Below, piece after piece: positions 34,297 to 44,185 of a DNA stretch of 64,000 nt. Source of the DNA: Thermovirga lienii DSM 17291 (GTDB taxonomy: Bacteria; Synergistota; Synergistia; Synergistales; Thermovirgaceae); NCBI GenBank assembly GCA_000233775.1, contig CP003096.1, positions 248,001 to 312,000 on the forward strand. The letters run 5' to 3'. The stretch's first letter is position 1, and every line of letters starts with the position of its first letter. The translations under genes and the position numbers were made by a program. Under the pieces are notes generated by a model. That model was not told the origin of the DNA, searched no databases, and saw only the letters and a list, made by a program, of their open reading frames with translations.

Positions 34297-35691
34297 AGTA
34301 GTGTCCATTATGATGGTGTAAAATTGATGGCTTGAAGCAGGAGAGCCACCCCTCCCTCTGGTAGATAAGAAGTAGCTTAATCTTAATCATCAGGAGGGAG
34401 AAAAGATGGCTCACTACCAGGTTACCGTAGACTGTGATCTCTTGCAAGGATTATTTATTCGGGATGATGGATTGGCTCGGTTGGTGGAGAACATCGTGAA
34501 TCAGATACTCGATGCTCAGGCTACCGAACAACTCAGGGCCAAGCCATACGAACGTACCGAAGAGCGGCAGGGGTACCGCAACGGGTATCGGGATAAGCTG
34601 CTCAAGTCTCGCGTAGGAGAACTTACGCTTATGGTTCCCCGTCTCCGGAGCGGGCACTTCTCCACGGAGCTTTTCGAGCGGTACCAGCGGAGCGAGCAGG
34701 CGCTCTTGCTGGCCATGGTCGAGATGGTCGTGAACGGCGTATCCACCAGGAAGGTAAGGGCGGTTGTTGATGAACTATGCGGCACGGAGTTCTCCAAATC
34801 CACCGTATCCAGCCTGTGCAAAAGCTGGACGACATCGTAAAGGAGTGGAACGAGCGAGATTTGAGCAGCCAGGAATACCCATTCCTCCTGGTAGATGCCA
34901 TTGTCATCCGGGTGCGTAAAGGCGGCCGGGTACGGCTTTCAAGCGTACTTCTCGCTACAGGGATCAACCGGGAGGGATACCGGGAGATTTTAGGGCTTAT
35001 GCTCGGGGATAGCGAATCAGAGGCTGCTTGGTCGGAGTTCTTCGGCCGGCTCAAGGAGCGCGGTCTCAAGGGAGTGGACTTGGTTGTTTCGGATGATCAC
35101 AAGGGCTTGATCAATGCGATAGAAACCCACTTCCAAGGAGCGACATGGCAGCGGTGCCAGACCCACTTTATCCGGAACATCCTGGACGCCTGTCCTAAGA
35201 GCCTCCAGGGCGACCTGCACGGGCGACTGCGGTTGATCTTCGACGCGCCGGATATGGAGACGGCCAGGCGGTTGCTGAACGAAACGATAGAGGCCTTTGG
35301 CGCCCGGGCGCCAAAGGCGGTAGAGCGACTTGAAGCTGGTTTCGAGGACGCAATGGCGGTGATGGCACTACCAGGGCGCTACCGGAAGCGGCTGCGCACC
35401 ACCAATGGAGTCGAGCGGCTCAACCAGGAGATCCGCCGGCGGGAGCGGGTGATCCGAATCTTCCCTAACGAGGAGTCGGCTGTGAGACTGATCGGAGCAG
35501 TGCTTGTAGAGATCGACGAGGTGTGGACCACAGGAAAGCGCTACTTTGATATGGCAGAGTATTGGGAGTGGAAGGCTAACACAGAAAAACAGCAGAAGGA
35601 GGTGAATAATGCCGATACCCAGGTAAATGTAGCTTAAAACGGGGTGATCTTATCTGCCAGAGGGAATTTACACACAAATTTGGACTTGACC
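34297..35691 (+). mobile_element. IS256-family insertion sequence, copy 2 (frameshifted transposase)
   Basis: A 1,395-bp element with the same ends as copy 1 (begins AGTAGTGTCC, ends GGACTTGACC), in the opposite orientation. It is flanked by a 9-bp direct repeat GTCGTACAG (34288-34296 and 35692-35700). It is one base shorter than copy 1 because an A is missing from the AAAAGACTGG stretch, near 34824. It interrupts the 3' end of the HD-GYP gene. Confidence 0.93.
34406..35637 (+). pseudogene. IS256-type transposase with a one-base deletion
   Basis: The first frame runs 34406-34840 and ends early. The remaining two thirds are open in another frame until TAA 35635-35637. Joined, they give the same protein as the intact copy at 4698-5930. 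The deletion lies in SLCKRLDDIV: copy 2 reads AAAAGCTGG where copy 1 (minus strand) reads AAAAGACTGG. Programmed frameshifting is unlikely because the intact copy needs none. Confidence 0.9.
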
Positions 35692-36816
35692 GTCGTACAG
35701 GATCCCCTTGTTCTTTTCTATTTCCTTGAGGGCTACGTCAATTCCCAAAGCGGGCCTGTAGGGGCGATGATGGGACATGGCATCTATTACGTCCGCTACA
35801 GCGAGGATCTTGGATTCAAGTAGGAGTTCGTTGCCTTTTAGTCCGTTGGGGTAGCCGGTGCCGTTTTCCCGTTCGTGATGTTCTAAAACTATTCTTGCAA
35901 TAGGCCAGAGAAAACCCACGTCCTTTAGTATCTCATAACCTGTTGTAACGTGGGTTTTGATCAGTTCAAACTCTAAGTCGGTAAGTTTGCCCGGTTTATT
36001 AAGAATTTCGGAAGGGACGTTTATCTTCCCAATATCGTGAACCTGAGCGGCCAGGCGGAGGCCTTCAATTCGGTCTTTAGGTACCCCCATCTCTTCCGCG
36101 ATGGCGCAGGCCAGTTCAGCTGTGCTTAGCTGGTGATGGGCGGTATAGGAGTCTTTGCTCTCGACAATTTTTACGAGCGCAGAAATCAAGGGCATTAATG
36201 CTTCTCGCAGTTTAGCTATTAGCATGTTTTTCTCTTCCTCAAGCTGGTTGCTCCGTTCTTCGTTTTTTAGCATGGTCCCTACGATCAATGATGCTATCGG
36301 GAAAATTGTCAAATATGCTACGCTTATTTTCTTAAGGGCTACAGGAGCCACTGAGGGCCAAGGAAGAAACATAGCTTGCCAGATAATCACAAGCAAATGG
36401 ACCAACACACTAAAAACCAGAAGACTTCGAGCGGGGATACGGGTGACCTCTCCGTTCAAATGTTTGCGATAAATTGCTCCTAGTGCTGCAGAGCTAATTA
36501 TTGACGCAATTCCTGCATACACGCCAACGCCTCCTAGGTGTACCCTATATAATGCAGCCATAGCTGCCGCAATGACAGCGGGAGCCCATCCCCCAAACAG
36601 TCCAGCCATGGACAGTATAACGCTTCTTCCATCGTAAAATAATCCCTGAGAATAGTGGACACTAAAATGCATTCCCACTACAGTTATGATGCCGAAGAAA
36701 AGGCCCATTAAAAAATTCCTCCAGCTGGCCCTGGTTTTCGCGTAATCGTGAACTATGTCGTACAAGGCTACGATCGCTATGAGCAAGCTCAAATTGTAAA
36801 GCAGCTCAAAAAACAT
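35668..36816 (-). CDS. Membrane HD-GYP phosphodiesterase, 3' end replaced by IS sequence
   Basis: A 382-residue protein. The N-terminal ~190 residues form a membrane sensor of the 5TM-LYT type (MAGLFGGWAPAVIAAAMAAL, HLGGVGVYAGIASIISS). A C-terminal HD-GYP domain has AAQVHDIGKINVP, HHERENGTGYPNGL and DVIDAMSHHRPYRPA. HD-GYP enzymes hydrolyse c-di-GMP. The last codons (GQVQICV) are read from the IS inverted repeat, replacing about 33 native residues now orphaned at 34186-34296. The catalytic motifs are untouched, so activity may survive. ATG 36816 follows AGGAGGAATTACTA. Confidence 0.88.
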   Translation of the reverse strand: MFFELLYNLSLLIAIVALYDIVHDYAKTRASWRNFLMGLFFGIITVVGMHFSVHYSQGLFYDGRSVILSMAGLFGGWAPAVIAAAMAALYRVHLGGVGVYAGIASIISSAALGAIYRKHLNGEVTRIPARSLLVFSVLVHLLVIIWQAMFLPWPSVAPVALKKISVAYLTIFPIASLIVGTMLKNEERSNQLEEEKNMLIAKLREALMPLISALVKIVESKDSYTAHHQLSTAELACAIAEEMGVPKDRIEGLRLAAQVHDIGKINVPSEILNKPGKLTDLEFELIKTHVTTGYEILKDVGFLWPIARIVLEHHERENGTGYPNGLKGNELLLESKILAVADVIDAMSHHRPYRPALGIDVALKEIEKNKGILYDGQVQICV

Positions 36817-37019
36817 TAGTAATTCCTCCTGCAAGGCTTTGCGTTTAATAAATATAACAACTATATTCGTATTGTATTTTGTATTATATGAAGTAGTCTG
36901 TAAAGCGGCAACACTTTGGTGAGTTAAGATGCCATGCAAAGATGCCTGAAATTACTCTATCATCAGCATATTTCAGGAGCGCACGGGAGAGGAGATTAAA
37001 CAATCTTGCGTTTTAGCCA

Positions 37020-37053
37020 ATTGGGGCACGGCGAAGAGCCATGCCCCAATGCG
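37020..37053 (-). terminator. Terminator after the sodium:alanine symporter gene
   Basis: ATTGGGGCA (37020-37028) pairs with TGCCCCAAT (37042-37050), with an inner GGC/GCC extension around a TCTTC loop. It follows the symporter stop on the minus strand. There is no strong T run, but the stem is very stable. Confidence 0.6.
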
Positions 37054-37061
37054 GTTAAAAT

Positions 37062-38405
37062 TTAGTTTATCCCGGAATCGTATTCGTTTAATGTTTTTGC
37101 CACTACCTTGGAGAGCAAAAGTAGAGCTATGAGGTTTGGAATTACCATGAGGCCGTTGAAGGTATCGGCAAGCTCCCATACCAGGTTGACCTTTAGAGTG
37201 GAACCCAGCACGATAAAGAGCATTACCAATACCCTGTAGGGCGTTAACCCTTTTACTCCGAACAGATACCTTATATTGCTCTCTCCGAAGTAGTACCACC
37301 CAATTATGGTCGAGAAAGCGAAGAAGAAAAGGCACACGGCGACAAAAGGATTCCCCAAGGAGCCAAAGGCCTTGGTGAAAGCACTCTGCGTCAAGGCTAT
37401 GCCTGTCGTCTGACCATCCAATGCGCCGGTTGCGAGGATCACCAGTGCAGTTATGTTGAGCACGACGAAAGTGTCTATTAGAACTCCCATGATTGCCACA
37501 AGACCCTGCTGGACGGGGTGCTTTACCTTGGCGACGGCATGAGCGTGAGGCGTAGAACCCATGCCAGCTTCATTGGAGAAGAGCCCTCTGGCTACACCGT
37601 AACGGACCGCTTCCTTTACCGTAGCGCCTATGATTCCCCCAGTTGCGGCTTTGGGGTTGAAGGCTCCCTGAATGATCATTTTAAGACTGGGGATGATGTT
37701 TTCAGCGTGCATTCCCAAAACCACTAAGCCACTTACAATATAAAATAAGGCCATTATAGGAACGATCTTCTCGGTAACCGAGGCTATGCGCCCTATGCCT
37801 CCGAAGAAGACCAAGCCCGCCAGTATGGCTATACCAATACCCACGTAGAGGCTAGGAATATCAAAGGCAGTCGCGAATGCATCACCTATGGAATTAGACT
37901 GCACCATGTTGCCTACGAAACCGAGAGCGAAGATGATCGCCACGGCGAAGAAGGCAGCCATTGCCTTGCTCCCCGTACCTTGGCTTATGTAATAGGCTGG
38001 CCCGCCCACAACTTGACCGTCCTCGTCTTTTACCTTGAATGTCTGAGCCAGCACCGCTTCGGCAAAAATGGTTCCCATGCCGAAGAAGGCGCTGAGCCAC
38101 ATCCAAAAAATTGCCCCAGGGCCACCAGAAGCTATAGCGGTAGCGGCTCCAGCAAGATTGCCAGTTCCCACCTGCGCTGCCACAGCTGTGGCCAATGATT
38201 GAAATGAAGACATACCTTCCTTGCCGGCCTTTTCTCCTTTTATTGAGAAGTTGCCAAAAGCATTGGAGAAGATAGCCTTGAGCTTCCTGATCTGAACAAA
38301 GCGAAGCTTGAAGGTGAAAAATATTCCCGTACCACACAGAAGATAAAGCAGTAAGTTGCCCCACAGGAAGCTGTTGATGGTGCTTATTAATTTTGCTAGG
38401 TCCAC
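37062..38405 (-). CDS. AGCS-family sodium:alanine (glycine) symporter
   Basis: A 447-residue transporter with about eleven membrane segments. Diagnostic blocks are QSLATAVAAQVGTGNLAGAATAIASGGPGAIFWMWLSAFFGMG, here split as AAQVGTGNLAGAATAI and GGPGAIFWMWLSAFFGMG, and GLFSNEAGMGSTPHAHA. It takes up alanine or glycine with sodium. The GTG 38405 start follows AGGAGGGATCACAG; the longer open frame to 38447 adds a hydrophilic stretch with no ribosome site. Confidence 0.9.
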   Translation of the reverse strand: MDLAKLISTINSFLWGNLLLYLLCGTGIFFTFKLRFVQIRKLKAIFSNAFGNFSIKGEKAGKEGMSSFQSLATAVAAQVGTGNLAGAATAIASGGPGAIFWMWLSAFFGMGTIFAEAVLAQTFKVKDEDGQVVGGPAYYISQGTGSKAMAAFFAVAIIFALGFVGNMVQSNSIGDAFATAFDIPSLYVGIGIAILAGLVFFGGIGRIASVTEKIVPIMALFYIVSGLVVLGMHAENIIPSLKMIIQGAFNPKAATGGIIGATVKEAVRYGVARGLFSNEAGMGSTPHAHAVAKVKHPVQQGLVAIMGVLIDTFVVLNITALVILATGALDGQTTGIALTQSAFTKAFGSLGNPFVAVCLFFFAFSTIIGWYYFGESNIRYLFGVKGLTPYRVLVMLFIVLGSTLKVNLVWELADTFNGLMVIPNLIALLLLSKVVAKTLNEYDSGIN

Positions 38406-38665
38406 CTGTGATCCCTCCTGTAAATTATTATCGAGTTCTTTGTCCACACCAGTTTGGAAAAGAAAAAATAATCTTTATGTGAACAAAAGAACTATCAATA
38501 CCTATCAAAGGCTATAATTTAGCTCGCGAAAGGTCAAGGGTTTTGCAAATCTTGCTATTGTAAGAATTTGTGAATGCATTCACTGTTTGGGAGTGTTTGT
38601 GAGGCTTTGCTCGGATAGTGTGTTAAAATCAAGTATGAGAGCATCAAAGGTTTGGGGGGATTTGC

Positions 38666-39190
38666 GTGAAAAGGATGCTTTTGATAGTCGACATGCTCAA
38701 TGATTTTATTGACCCTAAAGGTGTGTTGTTCTGTGGCAAAAGTTCCAGAGAAATAATCCCAGTAATCAAGGATTTAGTGGAGGAATGCAAGAGTAAGGGG
38801 GATTCTGTTATCTACTTGGCGGATGCTCACGAGAAAGACGACAGGGAGTTTGATCGTTTCCCTCCTCATGCGGTCAAGGGTACGTGGGGAGCACAAGTTG
38901 TGCCGGAATTGGCTCCAGACGAGGAGGACCTAGTAATAGAAAAGAAGCGCTTTTCGGGGTTCTATGGCACGGAGCTGGATGGAGTGCTCAAGGATTTGGC
39001 GCCAGACGAGGTCTGGGTCGTGGGAGTTTGCACCTCTATATGTGTCATGGACACAGTGGGGGATCTCTGCAACAGGGACATTCCGGTAGTAGTGGTAGAA
39101 AATGGAGTGGCGGATTTCGATGAGGAGTTTCATAGGTTTGCTTTGGCCCGAATGGAGAGGGTATACGGGGCAAAGATTATAAAGTGGTGA
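38666..39190 (+). CDS. Isochorismatase-family cysteine hydrolase (nicotinamidase-like)
   Basis: A 174-residue hydrolase with the family triad: aspartate in LLIVDMLNDFID, lysine in KKRFSGF, and cysteine in GVCTSICVMDT (~residue 118). A D-x-H pair (ADAHEKDD) and PPHAVKGTWGA resemble the metal and substrate region of nicotinamidases. It probably cleaves an amide, perhaps nicotinamide, but the substrate is not certain. GTG 38666 lies behind GGGGGGA. It precedes the ABC efflux operon by 29 bases and may share its transcript. Confidence 0.8.
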   Translation: MKRMLLIVDMLNDFIDPKGVLFCGKSSREIIPVIKDLVEECKSKGDSVIYLADAHEKDDREFDRFPPHAVKGTWGAQVVPELAPDEEDLVIEKKRFSGFYGTELDGVLKDLAPDEVWVVGVCTSICVMDTVGDLCNRDIPVVVVENGVADFDEEFHRFALARMERVYGAKIIKW

Positions 39191-39219
39191 ATTAACCGCT
39201 CTTAAGATAGGAGTGTCGG

Positions 39220-39933
39220 ATGGAACAACAAAAGACCCTTTTAAAGCTGGAAAAAGTAAGGAAGATATACAAGATGGGCGAGGTGGAGGTCGAGGCCTTG
39301 AAACCTTCCTCCTTGGAAGTGTATGAGGGGGAGCTTTTAGTGATCTTGGGGCCTAGTGGATCTGGTAAGAGTACGTTGCTCAACATAATGGGGGGCATGG
39401 ATTCGCCTACCGAGGGGGCCGTTTGGTTTGGTGGAGAAGACCTTGCAAGAGCAAGTGAAAGACGCTTGACAGAGTACAGGCGACATCAAGTGGGCTTTGT
39501 GTTTCAATTTTATAACCTGATCCCTGACCTAACCGCCTTGGAGAACGTTGCCATAGCCGCGGAATTATCAAATACTCCCCTCTCTCCACGAAAGCTCCTC
39601 GAACAGGTCGGCATGAATAACAAGATGGACAGTTTCCCCTCCCAGTTGAGCGGAGGAGAGCAGCAGAGGGTGGCGATTGCTAGGGCAGCAGCCAAAAACC
39701 CAAAGATGCTTTTGTGCGATGAGCCCACGGGCTCTTTGGACTGCGAGACAGGACGAAAGATATTATCTCTGCTATTGGACGTAAACAGGCAGTACGGCAC
39801 TACCGTAGTGATAGTCACCCATAATGTGGCAATAAGGGCAATGGGGCGGAGGATCATACGCATGAGCAGCGGAGCGATAGCAGAGATGACGTTCAATGAA
39901 AGGCCAGAACCTCCCGAAAGGATAAGTTGGTGA
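39220..39933 (+). CDS. ABC transporter ATP-binding protein (MacB/LolD type)
   Basis: A 237-residue ATPase: Walker A GPSGSGKSTLLNIMGG, Q-loop region FVFQFYNLIPDLTA, signature LSGGEQQRVAIARA, and Walker B LLCDEPTGSLD. The closest class is the MacB/LolD/FtsE-type ATPases that drive FtsX-like permeases. It is coupled to the permease gene (TGATG overlap at 39931-39935). Confidence 0.92.
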   Translation: MEQQKTLLKLEKVRKIYKMGEVEVEALKPSSLEVYEGELLVILGPSGSGKSTLLNIMGGMDSPTEGAVWFGGEDLARASERRLTEYRRHQVGFVFQFYNLIPDLTALENVAIAAELSNTPLSPRKLLEQVGMNNKMDSFPSQLSGGEQQRVAIARAAAKNPKMLLCDEPTGSLDCETGRKILSLLLDVNRQYGTTVVIVTHNVAIRAMGRRIIRMSSGAIAEMTFNERPEPPERISW

Positions 39934-42311
39934 TGCGCACTCTCTGGAGGAAGCTTTTTAGAACCATAGTAAGCACGAAGGGACAGTTCTTTGCGGTCCT
40001 GTCCGTCATAGCCGTAGGGATCACTCTTTACGTTGCCATGGCGGCAGTATCGGAAAACTTGATCCATTCGAAAGATCTGTTCTATGCGGAGACAAGCTTT
40101 GCTGATCATTTCTTCCACGTGGTCAATGCTCCAGAGGGGATAGGGGAACGGATAAAGGCCGTCAAAGGAGTTTTAGCGGCTACTGCGAGAACCCAGAAAG
40201 ATGTTCCTGTGCTGTGGGAGGGAAAGAAAAGGGCCAACTTGCGCCTTACTGGTTATCCCATGCCTGACAATGGAGAGTTAAACCGAGTAAAGGTAATAGG
40301 AGGCCGCATGTTCGATAAGTACCCTAAACTCGGGGCTGTCGAGGTGCTTATAAACCGCCAGTTTGCAGAGGCTCACAAGTTGAAACCCGGAATGGACTTG
40401 GATGTTGCAGCAGAAGGAAAACGTAAGGTCTTAACGATAGTAGGAATAGCGGCAAGCCCAGAGTTTGTCTACACCGTACGTGACGCTGCTGGACTCCTCG
40501 AAGACCCCTCAACCTTCGGAGCTGCCATAATGCCAGAAAATCAAATACAAGAACTTATGGGCCGAAAAGGGTCGGTAAACCAGGTGCTGATCCGCTTTGC
40601 CCCCGGCGCCCAGAAAGAAGAGATAGTCCAAAAGATCAAAGAAATCCTACAACCCTATGGCTTACTTGCGGAATATCCCCAAAAGGATCAATTGAGTGAA
40701 GCAATTTTAAGGGGTGAACTAACTCAGCTGCGAGCTTTCTCTCGTTTTTTGCCCACCATCTTTCTTGCCATTGCCCTGCTAATGCAGTTTGTCTTTGTTG
40801 GCAGGCTAGTGAAAACCCAAAGAGGTCAGATTGGATTGCTTAAAGCTCTGGGCTACAGCAACATAAGCCTCCTCTTCCTTTATGGCTCCTACGCCTTTCT
40901 GGCTACCACCATAGGCGCCTTTGTGGGAATAGCCTTGGGTTATGGTCTAGCATCTTTGTTGGTAAGACTTTACTCAATCTTTTTCAACTTGCCCCGGCTC
41001 GAGGAAACCTTGCGCCTGGGGACTGCAGGTGCTGTGGCCTTCCTGAGTATCACTGCGGGAACAACAGCAGGCCTTGCAGCGGCTTGGGGCATAACGTCCA
41101 TACGTCCGGCAGAGTCCATGCGCCCCACGTTTCCAAAGGCTACCAAAAGATCTTTCCTGGAGAGGATTCCCATTCTTTGGAATCACCTGGGGCTTCAGTG
41201 GAGGATGAGCTTTAGATCATTATCGCGAAGTCGCTTTCGTGCTTTCGTCACCGCCATGGGGGCTATTTTCTCCATCGCTCTGCTTGTGGTTTCCCTTTTC
41301 TCCAAAGACTCAATGGATGACCTAATGAGGAGGCACTTCAGCTACGATCGCCAGTACGATTACCTCGTAAGGATAATCAGCCCTGTCAAGGAGGGTGAAA
41401 TCCTCAATATTTCAAGAATAGATGGAGTTTTGGAGGCCGAACCCTTCTTGGAGCTTCCGGTGCGCATAAAGCTGGGGAGGAAAAACAGGGAGGACGTTCT
41501 GCTTGCCATGGAGCCCTCTCCCAGCCTGGTGAGGATAACAAACCAGGAGGGAAAAGAATTGCCACTGCCCGAGGAAGGACTTTTACTGGATTGGTTTACT
41601 GCCCAAAAGCTGGAAGCAAAAGTAGGAGACGAACTACAAGTTCAATCCATGCTTGACCTAGGGCCTCCCCGCTACGGCATCTTCCGGGTGGAAGGCATAA
41701 CAAAGAGGGCCATGGGAAGCGCTTCCATGGTCAGCCTAAAGGAGGCAAACAGACTCCTGAATGAGCAGAACGTAGTATCTGGGGTCATGTTAAAGATAGA
41801 CCCTGGGCTTTCGGATAAAGTAGAAAGAGAGCTGGAACGTATGGTGAACATCTCGTCAGTCCTGAATAAAAAGGACGAAAGAGCTTACTTTCAGAAAAAC
41901 CTTGGTTACATGTATTACTCCATAGGGATACTGGTTCTGTTTTCGTCCGTTCTGGGCTTTGCCATAATTTACAACTCTTCCGTCATCGCCCTTTCGGAAC
42001 GCAAAAGAACCCTTGCCGCCTTGAAAGCCCTTGGTATGACCAACCAAGAAGTTGCAGTTTACCTTTGGAGCGAAGATGGGTTCTTGCTTTTTTGGGGGAT
42101 CATCCTAGGATTGCCCCTTGGAAAAGTGCTCTCGGAACTTTATGCTGTAGCTGTGAGTACCGACCTTTTCTCTTTTAACGTTATAATATACAAGAGCACG
42201 TACTTTTTGGCTGCTTGCGGTGGAATTGTGTTGGGAATTTTTGCTTGGATTTTGGCCCTTAAGGGAGTAAAAGAGCTTAAGATGATAGAGATCCTGAAAG
42301 CCAACGATTGA
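39933..42311 (+). CDS. ABC transporter permease with two FtsX domains
   Basis: A 792-residue membrane protein: an N-terminal membrane segment (FFAVLSVIAVGITLYVAMAA), a large extracytoplasmic MacB-PCD-like region, two FtsX membrane blocks (~residues 265-385 and 665-785), and a second extracytoplasmic domain between them. It works with the ATPase upstream and the adaptor downstream. ATG 39933 overlaps the ATPase stop. Such sets export peptides, lipoproteins or drugs; the cargo is unknown. Confidence 0.88.
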   Translation: MRTLWRKLFRTIVSTKGQFFAVLSVIAVGITLYVAMAAVSENLIHSKDLFYAETSFADHFFHVVNAPEGIGERIKAVKGVLAATARTQKDVPVLWEGKKRANLRLTGYPMPDNGELNRVKVIGGRMFDKYPKLGAVEVLINRQFAEAHKLKPGMDLDVAAEGKRKVLTIVGIAASPEFVYTVRDAAGLLEDPSTFGAAIMPENQIQELMGRKGSVNQVLIRFAPGAQKEEIVQKIKEILQPYGLLAEYPQKDQLSEAILRGELTQLRAFSRFLPTIFLAIALLMQFVFVGRLVKTQRGQIGLLKALGYSNISLLFLYGSYAFLATTIGAFVGIALGYGLASLLVRLYSIFFNLPRLEETLRLGTAGAVAFLSITAGTTAGLAAAWGITSIRPAESMRPTFPKATKRSFLERIPILWNHLGLQWRMSFRSLSRSRFRAFVTAMGAIFSIALLVVSLFSKDSMDDLMRRHFSYDRQYDYLVRIISPVKEGEILNISRIDGVLEAEPFLELPVRIKLGRKNREDVLLAMEPSPSLVRITNQEGKELPLPEEGLLLDWFTAQKLEAKVGDELQVQSMLDLGPPRYGIFRVEGITKRAMGSASMVSLKEANRLLNEQNVVSGVMLKIDPGLSDKVERELERMVNISSVLNKKDERAYFQKNLGYMYYSIGILVLFSSVLGFAIIYNSSVIALSERKRTLAALKALGMTNQEVAVYLWSEDGFLLFWGIILGLPLGKVLSELYAVAVSTDLFSFNVIIYKSTYFLAACGGIVLGIFAWILALKGVKELKMIEILKAND

Positions 42312-42321
42312 GGTTTGTATC

Positions 42322-43494
42322 ATGAACAAAAAACTGCTGCTTGGTTTAGCGGGTGTATTTTTACTGGCTGCGTTAGTTTGGCTTTACCTCAGCAGGGGGA
42401 CTGAGGTGGAGACAGCCTTTGTCCAAATTGGAGATGTAGTTCGAACTGTTGAAGAAGACGGATACGTGGAGGCTGTGGGGGATAGGGCCTTGTACGCCGT
42501 TCACGGAGGGAAAGTTTCGAGGGTTTTTGTCAAGACCAATGACGTTGTTCATAAGGATCAAGAGCTAATAAGAATGGAAAATAAAGACATAGAGGCAAGC
42601 CTCTCGGAGATAAAGAGATTGCTTGCAGAATCCCAAAGGGAGTTGGATTTTTACAGAGCATCAGAGGAAAAGGCGAGGATAGCCTTGGCCGATGCCGAAA
42701 GGACTATGAAAAGATACAAGCGGTTGTATGATTCGCAAGAAATATCCCTTTCTGAGTATGAACAGGCCACATTGAACGTGGAGGAAAAAAGAAGAGAGCT
42801 TGAGAAGGCCCGTTCCAACCTACTAGGGGTGGAAGCTAGGACTAAGGGATTGAAAGAACAACTCGAGGCTCTTGAGAGTAAAAGAAGGGAACTCATAATT
42901 AAAAGCCCCATTGATGGATACGTGCTGAAGCTTCCAGCAGAGGAGGAGCAAGTGGTTTCTCCGGGAGAACTTTTGGTCATCGTAGCCCCAAGGGGACCAA
43001 TGGAGATAAGAGCGGACTTTTTGAGCGACCTCCTTTCAGAGATAAAGGTAGGACAAAAAGTCATGATAACTGCTCAAGCCCTAGGAGATGTAAGTTTAAA
43101 GGGGCAAATAGACCGAATATATCCTTTGGCGGAGGAGAAGATTTCTCCGCTGGGGGTAGAGCAAAGGCGAGTTCCCGTTTATGTATCCCTACCTCATGTA
43201 GCGAACCTCATGCCTGGTTACGAGGTGCGAATAGCCGTAGAGACTGCTCGTAGGGAGCAAGTTAAGACCCTGCCGATAGAATCGGTTAGGACAAACAGCC
43301 AGGGAAGTTCCGAAGTCCTAAAGATAGTTGACGGAAGGGTCCGCATTGTGCCTGTTGATGTGGGGCTGAAAAGCAGGCAGAAGGTGGAAATTGTGGAAGG
43401 TTTGGATGAGGGGGATGTGGTAGTCAAGGACGCTGGAATTGAACTAGATGACGGGGCAAAGGTGAAGGCCGCAGGAGCCTTCCCGCGGCCGTAG
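42322..43494 (+). CDS. HlyD/MacA-type periplasmic adaptor
   Basis: A 390-residue membrane-fusion protein. One N-terminal signal anchor (LLLGLAGVFLLAALVWLYL) is followed by a lipoyl-like half (GGKVSRVFVKTNDVVHKDQ), a long coiled-coil region (~residues 90-195, rich in E, K, R and L), the second lipoyl half (IKSPIDGYVLKLPAEEEQVVSPGE) and beta-barrel domains. It completes a MacAB-like efflux set with the two genes before it, starting 11 bases after the permease. Confidence 0.88.
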   Translation: MNKKLLLGLAGVFLLAALVWLYLSRGTEVETAFVQIGDVVRTVEEDGYVEAVGDRALYAVHGGKVSRVFVKTNDVVHKDQELIRMENKDIEASLSEIKRLLAESQRELDFYRASEEKARIALADAERTMKRYKRLYDSQEISLSEYEQATLNVEEKRRELEKARSNLLGVEARTKGLKEQLEALESKRRELIIKSPIDGYVLKLPAEEEQVVSPGELLVIVAPRGPMEIRADFLSDLLSEIKVGQKVMITAQALGDVSLKGQIDRIYPLAEEKISPLGVEQRRVPVYVSLPHVANLMPGYEVRIAVETARREQVKTLPIESVRTNSQGSSEVLKIVDGRVRIVPVDVGLKSRQKVEIVEGLDEGDVVVKDAGIELDDGAKVKAAGAFPRP

Positions 43495-43503
43495 GTTATC
43501 CAA

Positions 43504-44076
43504 TTACTGGGCCAGCTTCTTGAGAAGCCAAGCCATGTTTTGGCCCAAAACCTCCATGGTTTTTATACCTTCTTCATCTTCTAGCGCTTCCTTTTTGCCG
43601 AGACCTATACCCACGTTCCAATACCTGGAGCCTGGAACAATCATCTGGGCAAAGGTAAAAAAGGTGTTAAGTGCCTGGAATGTCGGTATGGCTCCAGCTC
43701 TTCTAACGGCGACAACACCTGCACCAACTTTTCTTTTAAACATATCGCCGTTGGCTCTGGAAACCATTCCGGCCCTGTCAATTAGAGCTTTCATTTCCGC
43801 AGTTACATTACAAAAATAAGTGGGTGATCCCAATAAAATTCCATCGGCTTCATCCATTTTGGCAATACAGTCGCTGATGAAATCATTGATGATGCATTGC
43901 CTGTTCTTGTTTTCAAAGCACTTGTAGCATGCCATGCATCCTCTTACGTTTTGGTTTCCAAGCTGGGCTATCTCCGTTGCAATGCCTTCTTTTTCCAACT
44001 CCCTGCAGACTATGCTCAATAGTTCGTAGGTGTTTCCGTCTTTTCTTGGGCTGCCGTTGAAAGCTACGACTTTCAT
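43504..44076 (-). CDS. NADPH-dependent FMN reductase / flavodoxin-like protein
   Basis: A 190-residue flavoprotein. VVAFNGSPRKDGNTYELL is the FMN-phosphate loop, GSPTYFCNVTAEMKALIDRAG is the flavin-ring region, and RGCMACYKCFENKNRQCIIND holds a cysteine cluster found in the iron-sulphur-flavoprotein-like group. ATG 44076 follows GCAGGAGGTG. It converges with the adaptor gene (nine bases apart). Its physiological partner is unknown. Confidence 0.85.
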   Translation of the reverse strand: MKVVAFNGSPRKDGNTYELLSIVCRELEKEGIATEIAQLGNQNVRGCMACYKCFENKNRQCIINDFISDCIAKMDEADGILLGSPTYFCNVTAEMKALIDRAGMVSRANGDMFKRKVGAGVVAVRRAGAIPTFQALNTFFTFAQMIVPGSRYWNVGIGLGKKEALEDEEGIKTMEVLGQNMAWLLKKLAQ

Positions 44077-44185
44077 TCTTCGTACACCTCCTGCAACGAA
44101 GTTCAATGCTTTATTTTTATATAACTATATAGCTATAGTAAACATCTATGTTGGAAAGTTCAAGGAAGCTGGAAAGTTCAAGAAG

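Noticed and set aside
4644-35691. Composite transposon carrying the CRISPR region between the two IS copies
   Set aside because: Each copy has its own matching target duplicates (TTGTTTTG and GTCGTACAG), which shows separate single insertions.
36973-37335. 120-residue minus-strand frame over the symporter 3' end
   Set aside because: It is an out-of-frame shadow of the AGCS symporter gene and contains the terminator region.
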